Part shown: positions 33,193 through 46,795 of the stretch, piece by piece
Layout: each line of letters opens with the position of its first letter
Position numbering within the stretch: position 1 is the stretch's first letter
Assembly: GCA_036346255.1 (NCBI GenBank)
Contig: CM070628.1
Location: forward strand, 23,141,840-23,205,839
DNA from: Ampelocalamus luodianensis
Taxonomy: Eukaryota; Streptophyta; Magnoliopsida; Poales; Poaceae
Length of the DNA: 64,000 nt
Direction of reading: 5' to 3'
Program-made: the position numbers and the translations under genes
The notes under the pieces: model-generated
Seen by the model: only the letters and a program-made list of their open reading frames with translations
What the model was told of the DNA's origin: nothing
Database searches by the model: none

Positions 33193-33204
33193 AATCTCCC
33201 TCTA

Positions 33205-34735
33205 CAGAATCTCGCCCCGAGATTCGATCACCGAGAAGAAGGATGGGTAATCTGCCGAGACGATCTTCCCGCTCCCAAGTGGCTTCATCCTCTGAGTGGT
33301 TCGACCACCGAACTTTAAGGAACTTGATCACACGGTTCCTTGTTCTACGCTCACTTCTTCGAGGATACGAACGGACGCCACGATAAGACAGATCTTCCCG
33401 CACATCGATATTTTCCAATGGTGTTTCTCAACCGAACACGGAGGCACTTCTTCAATTGTGACACATGGAAAACATCATGCACCCTCAAGTGTAGCCGCAA
33501 CTCCAACCGTATGCAACGGCTCCCACTTTCTTGATGATGCGATATGGCCCGACATATCGAGGAGCCGCTTGCCCTTGACAATCAAACGACGATGTCCTTC
33601 AGAGGTGAGACTTTGAGATACACAAAGTCATTGGGCCGAAACTCAACTCACGGCGACGCCGACCGCATAGCTCTTCTCGCTCGGATCGAGCCACGCGCAA
33701 GTGCTCACGAATCAACCGCACTTGACTTTCACCTCATTGATGGAATCCGCCAAAGAACCGCCTCTCCACCTCGACTATTCAATGGGGTTCGCACCGCCTC
33801 CCATACAAAGCCTCAAACGGTGCCATACCGAGACTAGCCTCGAAGTCGTTGTTGTAGGAGAACTTCTGCAAGCGGTAGGCACTTCTCCCAATTCTTCCCA
33901 TAGGAAAGAACACAAGCACTGAGCATATCTTCAAGAACTTGGTTGACTCGCCCGTCCGACCATCACCCGAGGATGATAGGTTGAGCTGAAAGAAAGACGG
34001 GTCCCCATGGCTTCTCAGAACCGTGCCATAGCCGAGAAGTGAAAAGAGAGCCACGATCTGACACAATCGTTCGTGGCACACCATGCAAACTCACAATGCG
34101 GGATATGTAGAGATCTGCCAATCGACTGACACTGAGAGTGGTAAGTACTGGCAGGAAGTGCGCTACCTTCGTCAATCGATCGATAACAACCCAGATAGCA
34201 TCCTTCCCTGAAGAAGTACGGGGCAGACCAGTGATAAAATCCATGCCTACAGAATCCCACTTCCATTCTGGTATAGGCAAGGGTTGGAGGAGACCTGCGG
34301 GACGCTGATGCTCGGCCTTGACACGACAACATGTGTCACATCTGGCAACGAACCTGGCAATCTCGCGCTTCATGCGAGTCCACCAGAACCTCTGACGCAG
34401 ATCTTGGTACATTTTAGTGGCCCCGGGATGGATGGACAAAGGCGAATCATGGGCCTCCTGAAGAATCAAATCCCGCAACTCGGGGACCTTTGGGACCACA
34501 AGACGCTGCCCAAACCATACGACACCGTGCTCATCTTCTGTGAAGCACTTGGCTGATCCATTCCTGATGTTCTGCTTGATTTTACCCACACCATCATCTG
34601 ATTGTCGGTCGCCTTGACTTGATCCACCAAGGTTGGTTGCACAACCAAGGCAGCAAGGGAGCCATGCTCAACCAAACCCAAGTTGAGACGCTGAAACTCT
34701 GCAAGAAGTGCCGGTTGCTGCTCTTGGATCATCAG
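33205..34735 (-). pseudogene. pol: Family II integrase and chromodomain, array unit 1
   Basis: Among the better-preserved integrases here: one frame is open over about 208 codons (34589-33963). It shows SIHPGATKMYQDLRQRFWW, CDTCCRVKAEHQ (zinc finger, about 34,310-34,440), IWVVIDRLTKVAHFLPVL (near 34,150-34,206) and VSDRGSLFTSRLW (near 34,025-34,065). The AYHP/DGRTGE region near 33,965-33,995 is damaged. FEALYGRRC (near 33,790), HDVFHVSQLKKCLRV and a chromodomain (near 33,215-33,330, WSNHSEDEATWERED) follow. Frame breaks remain near 33,990 and 33,500. Confidence 0.92.
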
Positions 34736-34737
34736 AG

Positions 34738-36490
34738 TATTGCAATACACTTTTCGGCTAAGTGCATCAGCAACCACATTGGCTTTGCCCGGATGATACC
34801 AATACCCATGTCATAATCCTTGATCAATTCCAGCCATCTCCTCCACTCGAGGTTCAGATCTCGCCGAGTGAACAAGTATTTCAGCTCTTGTGATCGAATA
34901 CACCTCACAAATGGTTTCGATCAAATAATGCCGCCAAATCTTGAGTGCATGAACCATCGCAAAGAAGCTCTAAATCATGGGTGGGATAGTTGAGCTCATG
35001 AGGCCTCAATTGCTCGGATGCATAGGCAATCGCCTTGCCTTCCTGCATAAGAACACATCCGAGTCCCCGACGAGAGGCATCGCAATAAATATCGAAGCTC
35101 TTGTGGATATCGGAAGAGTAAGGACTGAGTCAAGTCAATCGCCGCTTGAGCTCCAAAGCTCATCACAAGCGAGAGGACCACACAAACTTCTTGTCCTTCT
35201 TAAGCAATTCCACCATCGGCTTTGCGATCTTGGAGAAGTTCTCGATAAAGCGCGATAGTAGCCACTAAACCAAGAAAACTCCGCACATCGATGGATCGAC
35301 GGCCGCCCCAAGATAGAACATCGCGACCTTGCTGGGATCCATATTATGCCTCCAAATGAAAGAACATGGCCCAAAATGCCACTTCCTTCAACCGAACTCA
35401 CATTTGCCGAACTTCGCATATAGCCGGTGCTCCCGCAATTTGCCCAAAACAATCTTCGATGCTCGATGCTCTACCCTCCTTGGAATAGATAAGAATGTCA
35501 TCAATAAAACCACCACAAATTTGTCCAAATACTCCATAAATACGAATTCATAAGGTTCATGAACAGTACTGAGCATTGGTCAAACCGGAAGACATGACGG
35601 TGTACTGCGTGCAGATGCCATAACGAGTAGTGAAAGCCGCTCGAATATCCTCACCCGATCCGACTTGATGATAGCCCGATCTCGATCAATCTTGGAGAAC
35701 ACCGAGCTCCGCATAACCGGTCAAAAGATCATCAATGCGGGCGAGGATATTTGTTCTTCACCGCTACTTCATTGAGAGGACGGTAATCAACACACATGCG
35801 CAAGGTCTTGTCCTTCTTCTTCACAAAGATCACCGGACAACCCCAAGGAGATGAACTGGGACGGATGAAACCCTTTGCTTGGAGCTCCCAAGCCGCTTCT
35901 TCAATTCTTCTAGCTCATTGGGAGGCATCCGATACGGCGCCTTGAGATAGGGGGATGCACGGAAGCAACTCGATGGCAACTCCGGATCTCGAACCGAGGC
36001 ATCCTGGCAAATCTTCAGAAAGACATCCACAAAGTCGATACTATGGGAACATCTTGAATTTGCAAGGTCGGCTTTGCTTCTAATGCACATAGACACGGGC
36101 CCCAAGTCGTGGCGAAACTCCGACTTGCCCACCCGGGGGTCGTAAGATAGACAATCTTCTGGCACAATCGATTTGCCCCAAGTGTTGGGACAACCAATCC
36201 ATGCCAAGAATCACATCCGGATCACCGAATCGAAAGCGTAATGAGATTTGCCAAAATCCCACTCCTTCAACTACGACAGAACATCCCGACATCAGTAAAT
36301 CGGCTCTCATTTCCGAATTCCGAGAGCTGATGAGCAAAGGAACTTCCAAAGGAACACAAAGGAAGACCACTAGCAGCAGCAAATGATCTTGAAATAAAGA
36401 ATGCGATGCTCGTAATCAAATAATACCGCAGCAGGACGAGAATTAACAAGAAGTGTACCCATCACGACATCCGCGCCTCCCGAGCCTCCT
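34738..36490 (-). pseudogene. pol: Family II protease, RT and RNase H, array unit 1
   Basis: Reading on the minus strand: protease with a damaged DSGAS site near 36,400-36,430 and VILGMDWLSQHLGQIDCA (near 36,160-36,215); RT with MPPNELEELKKRLG (near 35,890-35,940), KKDKTLRMCVDYRPLNEV (near 35,770-35,825) and a frameshifted FIDDILIYS box (near 35,485-35,515); the connection domain; then RNase H with IYCDASR near 35,070-35,095 and VVADALSRKVYCNT near 34,738-34,780. Collinear with unit 2 (43,620-45,360) and with 14,960-16,770. Confidence 0.9.
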
Positions 36491-36529
36491 CACCAAAGGT
36501 GGTTGACTCGACCGCCGCTCGCACTCGGG

Positions 36530-37545
36530 CTTCGATCATCTTCTCGTCGTGGATGACCACTCCCTCGCTGCCCCTCCATTAGGACGAGAGGTCGCCGCAA
36601 CACTCGAGGGCATTCGCATAATGGCCCTTGTTGTGGCGGCGAAAACAAGTCACCTCGCCGGCGGATTGCGGAGGCCACTCTGCTGCCGATCGCAGCGCAC
36701 GTGGTCAAACACGCCCGCGGTGGGCGAGGAGCCGGTGCAGATGGTCTCGGCGCCGGTGGAGCAAAAGAACGGCCATCAGTGCCGCCCGGCCCGAGGACGA
36801 ACGAGGTGGTGTGAGTAGATCGATGCGCCTCCCATTTGCGCTATGGACTCGCCAGCCGCTTTCGCTTTATGCTCGGCAACAATGGCCTTATCTACCAAGG
36901 CACGAAAGTCTGAGAAGTCCACAATAGATAGCTTGTCCTCGCAGCTCCTCTGACAAGCCATCCATAAACTTCTCCCGCTTAGCCTCATCCGAGGCCACCT
37001 CACTCGAGCATAACGAGCTGCACGATTGAACTCGCATGTACTCCGGTCGCGATTTGCGCCCTTGCTTGAGCGCGAGGAACTCCTTTTCTTGACTTCATCA
37101 AAGCCATCCGGGATGTGGGCCCGACGAAGCCGACCGAACTCCTCCCACGCGACCACATATTCGCGGGCCGCATGGCGAGATAGTTCTCCCACCATGAGAG
37201 TGCCGCGCCTCGCCGGTGGGACGCGAAAGCGCCTTATCCTCGCGCTGGCATCGAGCTATGTTGAGCTTTCGCTCAACCATGCGCAGCCAATCGTCCGCAT
37301 CGAGAGGGTCCTCAGAGCGGGAGAAAGTCGGCGGCTGTGTACGGAGGAACTCTGCAAGTCCCCCACGAGTCTGGTGGCCGCCACCACCGGCAGGAGTGGA
37401 GGTATTCCTAGCAATAACCTCCAAGATGCGCTGCGTCGTCCATGCGGTTTCGCTCGATCTGAGCGAGAACCTCAGCCATGGTCGGAGGAGGGGGAAGCTC
37501 CTCATCATGACCCGCCTGCTGACTACCACGCGTTCTCCCGGCCAT
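36530..37545 (-). pseudogene. gag: Family II gag, array unit 1
   Basis: The start at 37545 reads MAGRTRGSQQAGHDEELP, the most intact gag start of this family here. It follows a leader of about 400 bp after the primer-binding site. DPLDADDWLRMVERKLNIA (near 37,255-37,315), WWENYLA-like sequence (near 37,170-37,195) and a CFRRHNKGHYAN knuckle (36,606-36,652) are in the expected order. Short indels split it into several frames. Confidence 0.88.
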
Positions 37546-37944
37546 CCTGTTTTACTAAGACAAGTTAGCAACAAATTTAAGAACAAGAAAGCCCAAAATT
37601 CATGAAAGCAGTCTAGAAACAAACACAAGGCAGGATAAAGTTCACCAAAGAAAATCGTACACATAACTACTCCCTTTACATCTTACCCTATTATCCCCAC
37701 AAGTTTTAGTTGGATTAAACTTCATGGTTCTCCCCAAACTAATTCCACCGGTAGTAACTATCTTTTGAAAGGTGAAGAGAAAAACCAAGTTTCAAAACTT
37801 AAATTAGAGTAAGATGAGAGTAGAAAGCTAAGATAGGTAAGGAATAAAATCTGAGAATCATTAGGTTTTATAAACCTTTTATGACTTGAAAATAAGACTT
37901 TCAAAATATCCTAAGGACGACTATGCTTGTTACTACGGTCGTAA

Positions 37945-37957
37945 TGGCTCGATACCA
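37945..37957 (-). other. Primer-binding site, array unit 1
   Basis: Minus strand TGGTATCGAGCCA next to the LTR terminus at 37962. The equivalent site of unit 2 reads TGGTATCAGAGCCA, so the two differ only by CAG versus CG. Confidence 0.88.
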
Positions 37958-37961
37958 ACTT

Positions 37962-40900
37962 TGTGAGGACCCCAATTTATTTGGTTTGTAATGCTTAACC
38001 AACCACCGCCCTAGCATCACAAATCAAATAAATCGATCTCGAGATATGTATACTTCCCGAAAGCGAAGATACACACCCTACAAAATTAGACATCAACTCC
38101 ATTCCACACATAGAGTCCAAACACCACACTTCCAAACGGAAGATAAACAAATAGTAAAGGTATTACAGCATAATGGCCGATCGCCACAAGATACACAAAT
38201 AACAACGAAAAGACAATGAAGCAAAGTGCCATAAGATGGCTATAAACAAAGCCAATCGGCGTGCCTTCAACCCACAAGGCATCCGACCGACCGCCAAGTC
38301 TAGTCGCCACCCACGGCGACAAAGACAACTCACGTATGAGGACCCTGAGGCTCACCTTCTTCCTCTGCAACAAAAACATTAAGCAAAGCACCTGAGTACA
38401 AAGATTGTCTTTGTACCCGCAAGACTGACGTGTGAACTAGCGCACTGCTCATATGCTACATGCAGGCTTGTTTAGTGGAGGCCATATGTTTTATTTGCAC
38501 AAAGCCAATTTTCATTTGCAATAATGTAATACAGTTTAAAAGCAAGTTTGCAATTCATTTTTAAGATTGAAATAACAGTACGGATATTAATAACAAAAGC
38601 GAAAGATAAAACAACCTAGAAGTGACTATCCCAATAGTCACCACAACAATAGCACGAATCCCAGATTCGTACCACCCATCAAGTTTTAATTTAAATGTTG
38701 TAGTCTAACTCTTGAAAAGCTTACCCAAGCGTGTCCATCACCTAGGACGAGGCTATTCGAATAGTTTTAACCTCGCAGGTGTACCATGCACCCACACCTC
38801 GCATCGCCTTTAAGCCAAAGCACACTTCGAAGGTATGCCGCACACACTAAGTCCTACGAGATCGTTTCCAATATTGTGTATCAACCCCGAGCCGCGTATG
38901 GGTAGAAACACCATACGCTACATGGTAAAGCCGAAAGACAACTACCCACTCAGATAAAGCTTTTGGACAACTACCATGCTCCCACCTCCGTCCCTCCTGC
39001 GACCTCCTGCGACCGAGCCAATACACGCCAAAGTACTAGGTCAAGAGAGGTCCCATATACTCTAGTGTGGTTAGCACGAAATGCTCGGATAAAAATTCAC
39101 TCACAAGATGTTCGGTCCTTAATTGACCGGGCACCTTTCGATCACACCCAAAAGATCACACCAATCTTACCATTGTGCCCGTCCAAATCATTTTTGTTTT
39201 CATTTTTAGTTTTGCAATTAAACAAAGCAATAAATGTCAAACATAAAGTTGTAGTAAATTTTGTGTGATCAAGGTTACCGACTAAAGTCGATAACCGCCA
39301 TTTCTACCGATAGCTAAGCATGTCTAAGCAAGTTGAAATCGTATCTACTAAGTGACAAGAGATCATCCAACGACTTCTAATCACAACAAATAACCTAGGC
39401 TCGGTAGTAGAGATCAATATTTTGGCTACAGGATATGCAACTACAGATTTAACTAATCAATTTAACACAAATTAAGCAATGCATACATACAAATTGAAAC
39501 AAAATATTAATCTTTAAAATACTCGATTAAACATGATCAAACTGCTTGCCTCGGCTGCCGTTGCTCAATATGGTGCGGAGGATCGTCCTCGTGGTTGCCG
39601 CAAATATCGCCTCAACGATCGAACATAACAAAGAAATAAGAACGAATAACACCGACAAAACTCAAACATTCAACAACATCAAACAAGCCAAAACTCACAC
39701 AAGAGCCTAAGCATGATATAACAAAATTTTAGAAACAGAGAACAAATCATTTTAAGTTATTAGCAATTTTCTATGAATTTTCTAAGCTAAAAACACAACA
39801 AGTCACTAGTTAATTACTTAACAAATTTTCATGAACAGAAACAGTGTGTAAAACCTATCCTAATAGTTAGTATACTGAAAATGAAATTTTACAGAATTGG
39901 GTTCATTGAATTTGGACAATTATTGAAAGAGATATGCATTTTCTAATTTGGAGATTACATTCTACAACATTAAATTAATTAACAGATTTTTGATACAGGA
40001 CAAGGTTGACACTAATTTTAGTAAATAGAACATTTAAAATGAAAATTAACAAAGACTGGTTTTATGCAATTTGGATAAAAATTGAATTAGTTACGCATTT
40101 TACAAGTTTAATCGATTTAACAGTGCAACAGAAAAGCATTTCAGAAATACTAAAGCTCTTAATACTTCTTCTACCGACGCACGGCTAGCCCCAGCATCGA
40201 CAGCGGGATCGCGAGGGCGCTGACTGTATGATCGCTCAAGATAAGGTGACGCCGGCGTATTCAAAGAATACGCCTTCGCTTAACAACGTAATCCTAACAC
40301 ATATGCCCAAGAAAAATACGCCTCATGAAAGAGAAAACGCATTAACAAAACTACACAATCCCTAACCGACATTCCGGGCCACATAACGAGACTCGAGAAT
40401 TAAAACGATTAGATTTGAATCCTAAAACAAAGCTTAACACGAGAGGGCCCACAAGTCGCTGACCTAACAGAACGTGTTTAGCGATAACTAAGCCACGGCG
40501 GCTTGTCAGACGCGACGGGACGGCGCGGCGCGCGGTGATCTATCAAACCAGTGAGTTTCAAGACGAGTGAGTGGTACCTTAAGGTTCGCAAAGACCTCAC
40601 GAACCCGGTGACGGTGACGCGGAGCCCAATGGTCGACGGAGATGAGCTCACGACGGCCGGAGGCGGAGAAGAAAGTACGGCTCTCGCAGAGAAGATGCTA
40701 CAGACTTCGAGCAGCTTCGAGAAGGTGCGCCACGGGATCGCGGAGACACCAGGAACGATAAGCACAAGATAACGCCGACGAAGAGGTACCGAGGCGGCCG
40801 GAATTGCTACGGCGGCGGAAAACCGAGCTCGGGGAAGAAGGGGTCGCACAGCCTCACCGATGCACCAAAGACGAAAATGAAGCCATCATTAGATTCAGTG

Positions 40901-42090
40901 CATCAGTGCGATCCAAAGGGACCAAGTGTCGGAGCTAGAAACTCACCAGAGCACTAGCAAGCTCGCGGGGCCGCCGCAACCGAGGCGAGAGACGAAGGTG
41001 CCCCGGCGAGACACCGGGCCGAGGGTCCCGGATGGGCAAAATGGAAGCGGCGAAAAGAGTAGATCACGATGGCGTGGTTGCGGAATCAAGGGCGGCGCTA
41101 ACACGGCGGCGCTGCCCAGGGGTTCTTCTCCGGCCGAAATCAAGAAACTGGCGGAGAGAGCTACAGAACGGGGAAAACGAGGGATGAGTGGTCGCGGTGA
41201 GGTAAAGAAGGCCTGGCGATGCACCAAAGACGGACACGAGGGCATATAGGTGGCAGCGGCGAGGTACGTGGCAAACATGCACGCACGGCCGCGAGCTCCG
41301 GTGAGGTGCGGAGAAGACGAGGTTGATGCTGACAGGTGGGACCCATATGTCGGCCGAGCGGCGGTGCGAACCGGTGGTTTGATTTGATCAAGAACACACC
41401 GACCGTTGGATCTCAAACGGACGGTGGGGATGGGTGTATGCATTCGGACAGTCGGTTGCATACGCGACGGGATCGCTCGATCTTCATCGGACGGATACGA
41501 TCGATTGGACTTCACGCGGTGCAGCTGAAGCGGTGCGATCGAGCCAGCGGTGCGAGTCGGACTCGAGCCCGAGGTTGGGTCCGAGCCCAGGAACGTTGAT
41601 TTTAGTTTTTGATTTAAAAGACAGAGAAGGTTTGGGAAATTTTTAGAGGTAGCTCCAGAGCTCCAAAAATTCTGAAATTTTTATGGTAGATACTTTGGGA
41701 AGAGAACAACACTCATAAATTTTCCAGAACTTTTATGCACTGAAAAGTTCTGCAGAAAATTCACAAGCATGCTGACCTAGGATTTGACCAGATTTTCAAC
41801 TAGTTTGACTTGGCCATTTGAAATAGCAAATAAAATCTAAAAATTGTGAAATAATTCAGGAGGTAGATAGGATGATCAAGATGATAGGAAAAATAGTTTC
41901 AGAGGATGATCACAAATTTGAAGGCTAAGAATCTGATAACAACAATTTCCAATCACTGAATTAAATTCTACAAATTGAAATTGCTAGGAAAATTGTAGAA
42001 ACTTTCAAATGATTTGAAGAGACAACAAAAGTTTTTATTTCTCCTCAAAATTTTACATTTGAAATACAAACCCTAAGTTAGGGTGTTACA
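37962..42090 (-). repeat. Family II LTR, copy IId (central)
   Basis: This 4129-bp LTR is shared by the two units of the array: it has a primer-binding site on its left and a polypurine tract (near 42093-42101) on its right. Minus-strand termini read TGTAACACCCTAAC (CAG reduced to CA) and GGTCCTCACA. CTATTCGAATAG is at 38753-38764 and the G+C-rich U3 block spans about 40,480-41,590. Confidence 0.93.
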
Positions 42091-42104
42091 AATCTCCCCT
42101 TACA

Positions 42105-43570
42105 GGGAATCTCGCCCGAGATTCTCGATCAACTGGGAGAAGAAGGATGGGTAATCGCCGAGACGATCTTCCCGCTCCCAAGTGGCTTCATCCTCTGAGT
42201 GGTTCGACCACGAACTTTAAGGAACTTGATCACACGGTTCCTTGTTCTACGCTCACCTTCTTCGAGGATACGAACGGACGCCACGATAAGACGGATCTTC
42301 CCGCACATCGATATTTTCCAATGGTGTTTCCTCAACCGAACACGGAGGCACTTCTTCAATTGTGACACATGGAAAACATCATGCACCCCCTCAAGTGTAG
42401 CCAGCAACTCCAAGCGGTATGCAACGGCTCCACTTTCTTGATGATGCGATATGGCCCGACATATCGAGGAGCCGCTTGTTCTCGACAAAAACGACGATGT
42501 CCCTTCAGAGGTGAGACTTTGAGATACACAAAGTCATTGGGTGGAAACTCAACTCACGGCGACGCTGACCGCATAGCTCTTACGCCGATCGAGCCACGCG
42601 CAAGTGCTCACGAATCAATCGCACTTGACTTTCACCTCATTGATGGAATCCGCCAAAGAACCGTCTCTCCCTCACTCCCACTTCAATGGGGTTACGCACC
42701 GCCTCCATACAAAGCCTCAAGCGGTGCCATACCGAGACTAGCTCGAAGTCGTTGTTGTAGGAGAACTCCGCAAGCGGTAGGCACTTCTCCCAATTCTTCC
42801 CATAGGAAAGAACACAAGCACTGAGCATATCTTCAAGAACTTGGTTGACTCGCCCGTCGACCATCACCGAGGATGATAGGTTGAGCTTTGAAAGAAAGAC
42901 GGGTCCCCATGGCTTCCTCGTGAAATCAAAGCCATAGCCGAGAAGTGAAAAGAGAGCCACGATTCGACACAATCGTTAAGTGGCACACCATGCAAACTCA
43001 CAATGCGGGATATGTAGAGATCGCCAATCGATCGACACCGAGAGTGGTGGCATCGGCGTGAAGCGCGCTACCTTCAATCGATCGATAACAACCGGATAGC
43101 ATCCTTCCTCAAGAAGTACGCGGCGGACTCGTTGATAAAATCCATGCCTACGTAATCCCACTTCCATTCTCGGTATAGGCAAGGGTTGGAGAGACTGCGG
43201 ACGCCGATGCTCGCCTTGACATCGACAACATGTGTCACATCGGCAACGAACCGGCAATCTCGCTTCATGCGAGTCCACCGTAACTCTCGACGCAGATCTT
43301 GGTACATTTTAGTGGCCCCGGATGGATGGACAAAGGCGAATCATGGGCCTCTGAAGAATCAAATCCCGCAACTTCGGGGACCTTTGGGACCACAAGACGC
43401 TGCCCAAACCATACGACACCGCGCTCATCTTCTCGTGAAGCACTTGGTGATCCATTCTCGATGTTCTCGCTTGATTTTACCCACACCATCATCCGATTCT
43501 TTGTCGCCTTGACTTGATCCACCAAGGTTGGTTGCACAACCAAGGCGACAAAGGAGCCATGCTCAACCAA
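42105..43570 (-). pseudogene. pol: Family II integrase and chromodomain, array unit 2
   Basis: The minus-strand integrase has a zinc-finger region near 43,190-43,335 (SIHPG, KCTKIC, C-x2-C remnants), core remnants with VVIDRL near 43,080 and SLHGVP near 42,965-43,000, the VNQVLEDMLSACVLSYGKNW segment (near 42,795-42,850), SPFEALYG-like sequence near 42,700, HDVFHVSQLKKCLRVRL (near 42,330-42,390) and a chromodomain (near 42,120-42,250). More frameshifts than unit 1. Confidence 0.88.
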
Positions 43571-43609
43571 ACCTGTTGAGACGAAACTGCAAGAAGTGCC
43601 GTTGTCGCT

Positions 43610-45370
43610 CTTGGATCATCAGTATTGCAATACACTTTTCGCTAAGTGCATCAAAGAACCACATTGGCTTTGCCCTGATGATACTTGAATACCCATGTCA
43701 TAATCCTGATCAATTCCAGCCATCTCCTCTCGCACGAGGTTCAGACCGCCGAGTGAACAAGTATTTCAAGCTCTTGTGATCGGAATACACCTCACGGCGG
43801 TTTCCGATCAAATAATGCCGCCAAATCTTGAGTGCATGAACTATCGCAGCAAGCTCTAAATCATGGGTGGATAGTTGAGCTCATGAGGCCTCAATTGCTC
43901 GGATGCATAGGCAACCGCTTGCCTTCCCGCATAAGAACACATCCGAAGTCCCCGACGAGAGGCATCATGATAAATATCGAAGCTCTTGTGGATATCGTGA
44001 AGAGTAAGGACTGAGTCAAGTCAATCGCCGCTTGAGCTCCCAAAGCTCATCACAAGCGAGAGGACCACACAAACTTCTTGTCCTTCTTACAATTCGATCA
44101 TCGGCTGCGATCTTGGAGAAGTTCTCGATAAAGCGCGATAGTAGCCGCCTAAACCAAGAAAACTCCGCACATCGTTGGATCGACTTGGTGGCCCCAAGAT
44201 AGAACATCGCCGACCTTGCTTTGGGATCCACGCTATGCCTCCAAATGAAAGAACATGGCCCAAAAATGCCACTTCCTTCAACCGAACTCACATTTGTTTA
44301 ACTTCGTGATATAGTGGTGCTCCCGCAATTTGCCCAAAACAATCTTCGATGCTCAAGATGCTCTACCTCTCTTGGAATAGATAAGAATGTCATCAATAAA
44401 ACCACCACAAATTTGTCCAAATACTCCATAAATACGGAATTCATAAGGTTCATGAACAATACTGGAGCATTGGTCAAACCGAAAGACATGACGGTACTCA
44501 GTCTGAGCCATAACGAGTAGTGAAAGCCGTCTTTGAATATCCTCACTCGATCCGACTTGATGATAGCCCGATCTCGCATCAATCTTGAGAACACCGAGCT
44601 CCGCATAACCGGTCAAAAGATCATCAATGCGGGCGTAGGATATTTGTTCTTCACCGCTACTTCATTGAGAGGACGGTAATCAACACACATGCGCAAGGTC
44701 TTGTCCTTCTTCTTCACAAAGATCACCGACAACCCCAAGGAGATGAACTGGACGGATGAAACCCTTTGCTTGGAGCTCCCAAGCCGCTTCTTCAATTCTT
44801 CTAGCTCATTGGGAGGCATCCGACACGGCGCCGAGATAGGGCGATGCACGGAAGCAACTCGATGGCAAACTCGGATCTCGAACCGAGGCATCCTGCAAAT
44901 CTTCAGAAAGACATCCACAAAGTCGATACTATGGGAACATCTTGAATTTGCAAGGTCGCTTTGCTTCTAATGCACATAGACACGGGCCTGAAGCCGTGGC
45001 GAAACTCGACTTGCCCACCCGGGTCGGTAAGATAGACAATCTTCCCGGCACAATCGATTTGCCCCAAGTGTTGGGACAACCAATCCATGCCAAGAATCAC
45101 ATCCGACTTCATTGAATCGAAAGGTAATGAGATTTGCCAAAATCCCACTCCTTCAACTACGACAGAACATCCCGACATCAGAAATCACTCATTTCCAACC
45201 CGAGAGCTGGATGAGCAAAGGAACTTCCAAAGGAACACGGTGAAGACCACTAGCAGCAGCAAATGATCTTGAAATAAAAGAATGCGATGCTCGTAATCAA
45301 ATAATACCGCAGCAGGACGAGAATTAACAAAGTGTACCCATCACGACATCCGCGCCCCGAGCCTCCTCAC
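43610..45370 (-). pseudogene. pol: Family II protease, RT and RNase H, array unit 2
   Basis: Minus strand: protease end with VILGMDWLSQHLGQIDCAGK (near 45,040-45,105); RT with MPPNELEELKKRLG (near 44,775-44,825), KKDKTLRMCVDYRPLNEVAV (near 44,645-44,715), FMNLMNSVFMEYLDKFVVV (near 44,400-44,460) and a frameshifted FIDD box (near 44,380); RNase H with a damaged DASR box near 43,955-43,980 and an ALSRK-like end near 43,620-43,660. Collinear with unit 1. Confidence 0.88.
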
Positions 45371-45399
45371 CGAAAGGTGGTTGACTCGACCATTGCTCG

Positions 45400-46391
45400 C
45401 ACTCGGGCTTCGGATCATCTTCCGTCGTGGATGACCACTCCGCCGCGCGCCCTCCATTAGGACGAGAGTCGCTTTGCAACACTCGAGGCGTGCATTCGCA
45501 TAATGGCCCTTGTTGTGGCGCCGAAACAAGTCACCTCGCCGCGGATTGCGGAGGCCACTGTCTGCTTTGATCGCAGCGCGTGGTCGAAACACGCCTGCGG
45601 TGGGCGAGGAGCTGGTGCGATGGTCTCGGCCGCGTGGAGCAAAAGAACGGCCATCAGGCCGCCCACCGAGGACGAACGAGGCCGTGTGAGTAGACTGATG
45701 CGCTCCCATTTGCGCTATGGGACTCGCCCTTCGCTTTATGCTCGGCAACAATGGCCTTATCTACCAAGGCTCGAAAGTCCGAGAAGTCCACAATAGATAG
45801 CTTGTCCTGCAGCTCCTCTGACAAGCCATCCATAAACTTCTCCGCTTAGCCTCATCTCGAGGCCACCTCACTCGAGCATAACGAGCGGCACGATTGAACT
45901 CGCATGTACTCCGTCACGCATTTGCGCCCTTGCTTGAGCGCGAGAACTCCTTTTCTTGACTTCATCGCCATCCGGGATGTGGGCCGACGAAAGCCGACGG
46001 AACTCCTCCCACGCGACCACACATGGCGCGGGCTCGCATGGCGAGATAGTTCTCCCACCATGAGAGTGCGCGCCTCAGCCGGTGGGACGCGAAAAGTGCC
46101 TTATCCTCGCGCTGGCATCGAGCTATGTTGAGCTTCGCCAACCATGCGCACCAATCGCCCGCATCGAGAGGGTCCTCGAGCGGGAGAAAGTCGGCGGCCG
46201 TGGTACGGAGGAACTCGCAAGTCCCCACGAGTCCGTGGCCGCCACCACGGCGAGTGGAGGTATTCTAGCAATAACCTCCAAGATGCGCTCGTCCATGCGG
46301 TTTCGCCGACCGGCGAGAACCTCACCATGGCTCTGAGGAGGAAGCTCCTCATCATGACCCGCTTTGCGACTACCACGCGTTCTCCCGCCAT
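45400..46391 (-). pseudogene. gag: Family II gag, array unit 2
   Basis: The start is at 46391 (MAGERVVV, with HDEEL shortly after in another frame). DPLDAGDW (near 46,165-46,190), LSWWENYLAM (near 46,040-46,070), LALKQGRKCVTEYMRVQ (near 45,895-45,945) and CFGATTRAIM/CRHNKGHYAN (near 45,487-45,533) mark the normal gag order. Where unit 1 reads AGTCAGCAGGCGGGT this copy reads AGTCGCAAAGCGGGT, which throws the frame. Confidence 0.87.
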
Positions 46392-46795
46392 CCTGCTTTA
46401 CTAAGACAAGTTAGCAACAAATTTAAGAACAAGAAAGCCCAAAATTCATGAAAGCAATCTAGAAACAAACACAAGGCAGATAAAGTTCGACCAAAGAAAA
46501 TCGACACATAACTACTCCTTTACATCTTACCCTATTATCCCCACAAGTTTTAGTTGGATTAAACTTCATGGTTCTCCCCAAACTAATTCCACCGGTAGTA
46601 ACTATCTTTTGAAAGGTGAAGAGAAAAACCAAGTTTCAAAACTTAAATTAGAGTAAGATGAGAGTAGAAAGCTAAGATAGGTAAGGAATAAAATCTGAGA
46701 ATCTGCCTAGGTTTTTATAAACCTTTTTATGACTTGAAAATAAGACTTTCAAAATATCCTAAGGACGACTATGCTTGGGTTACTACGGTCAGAAT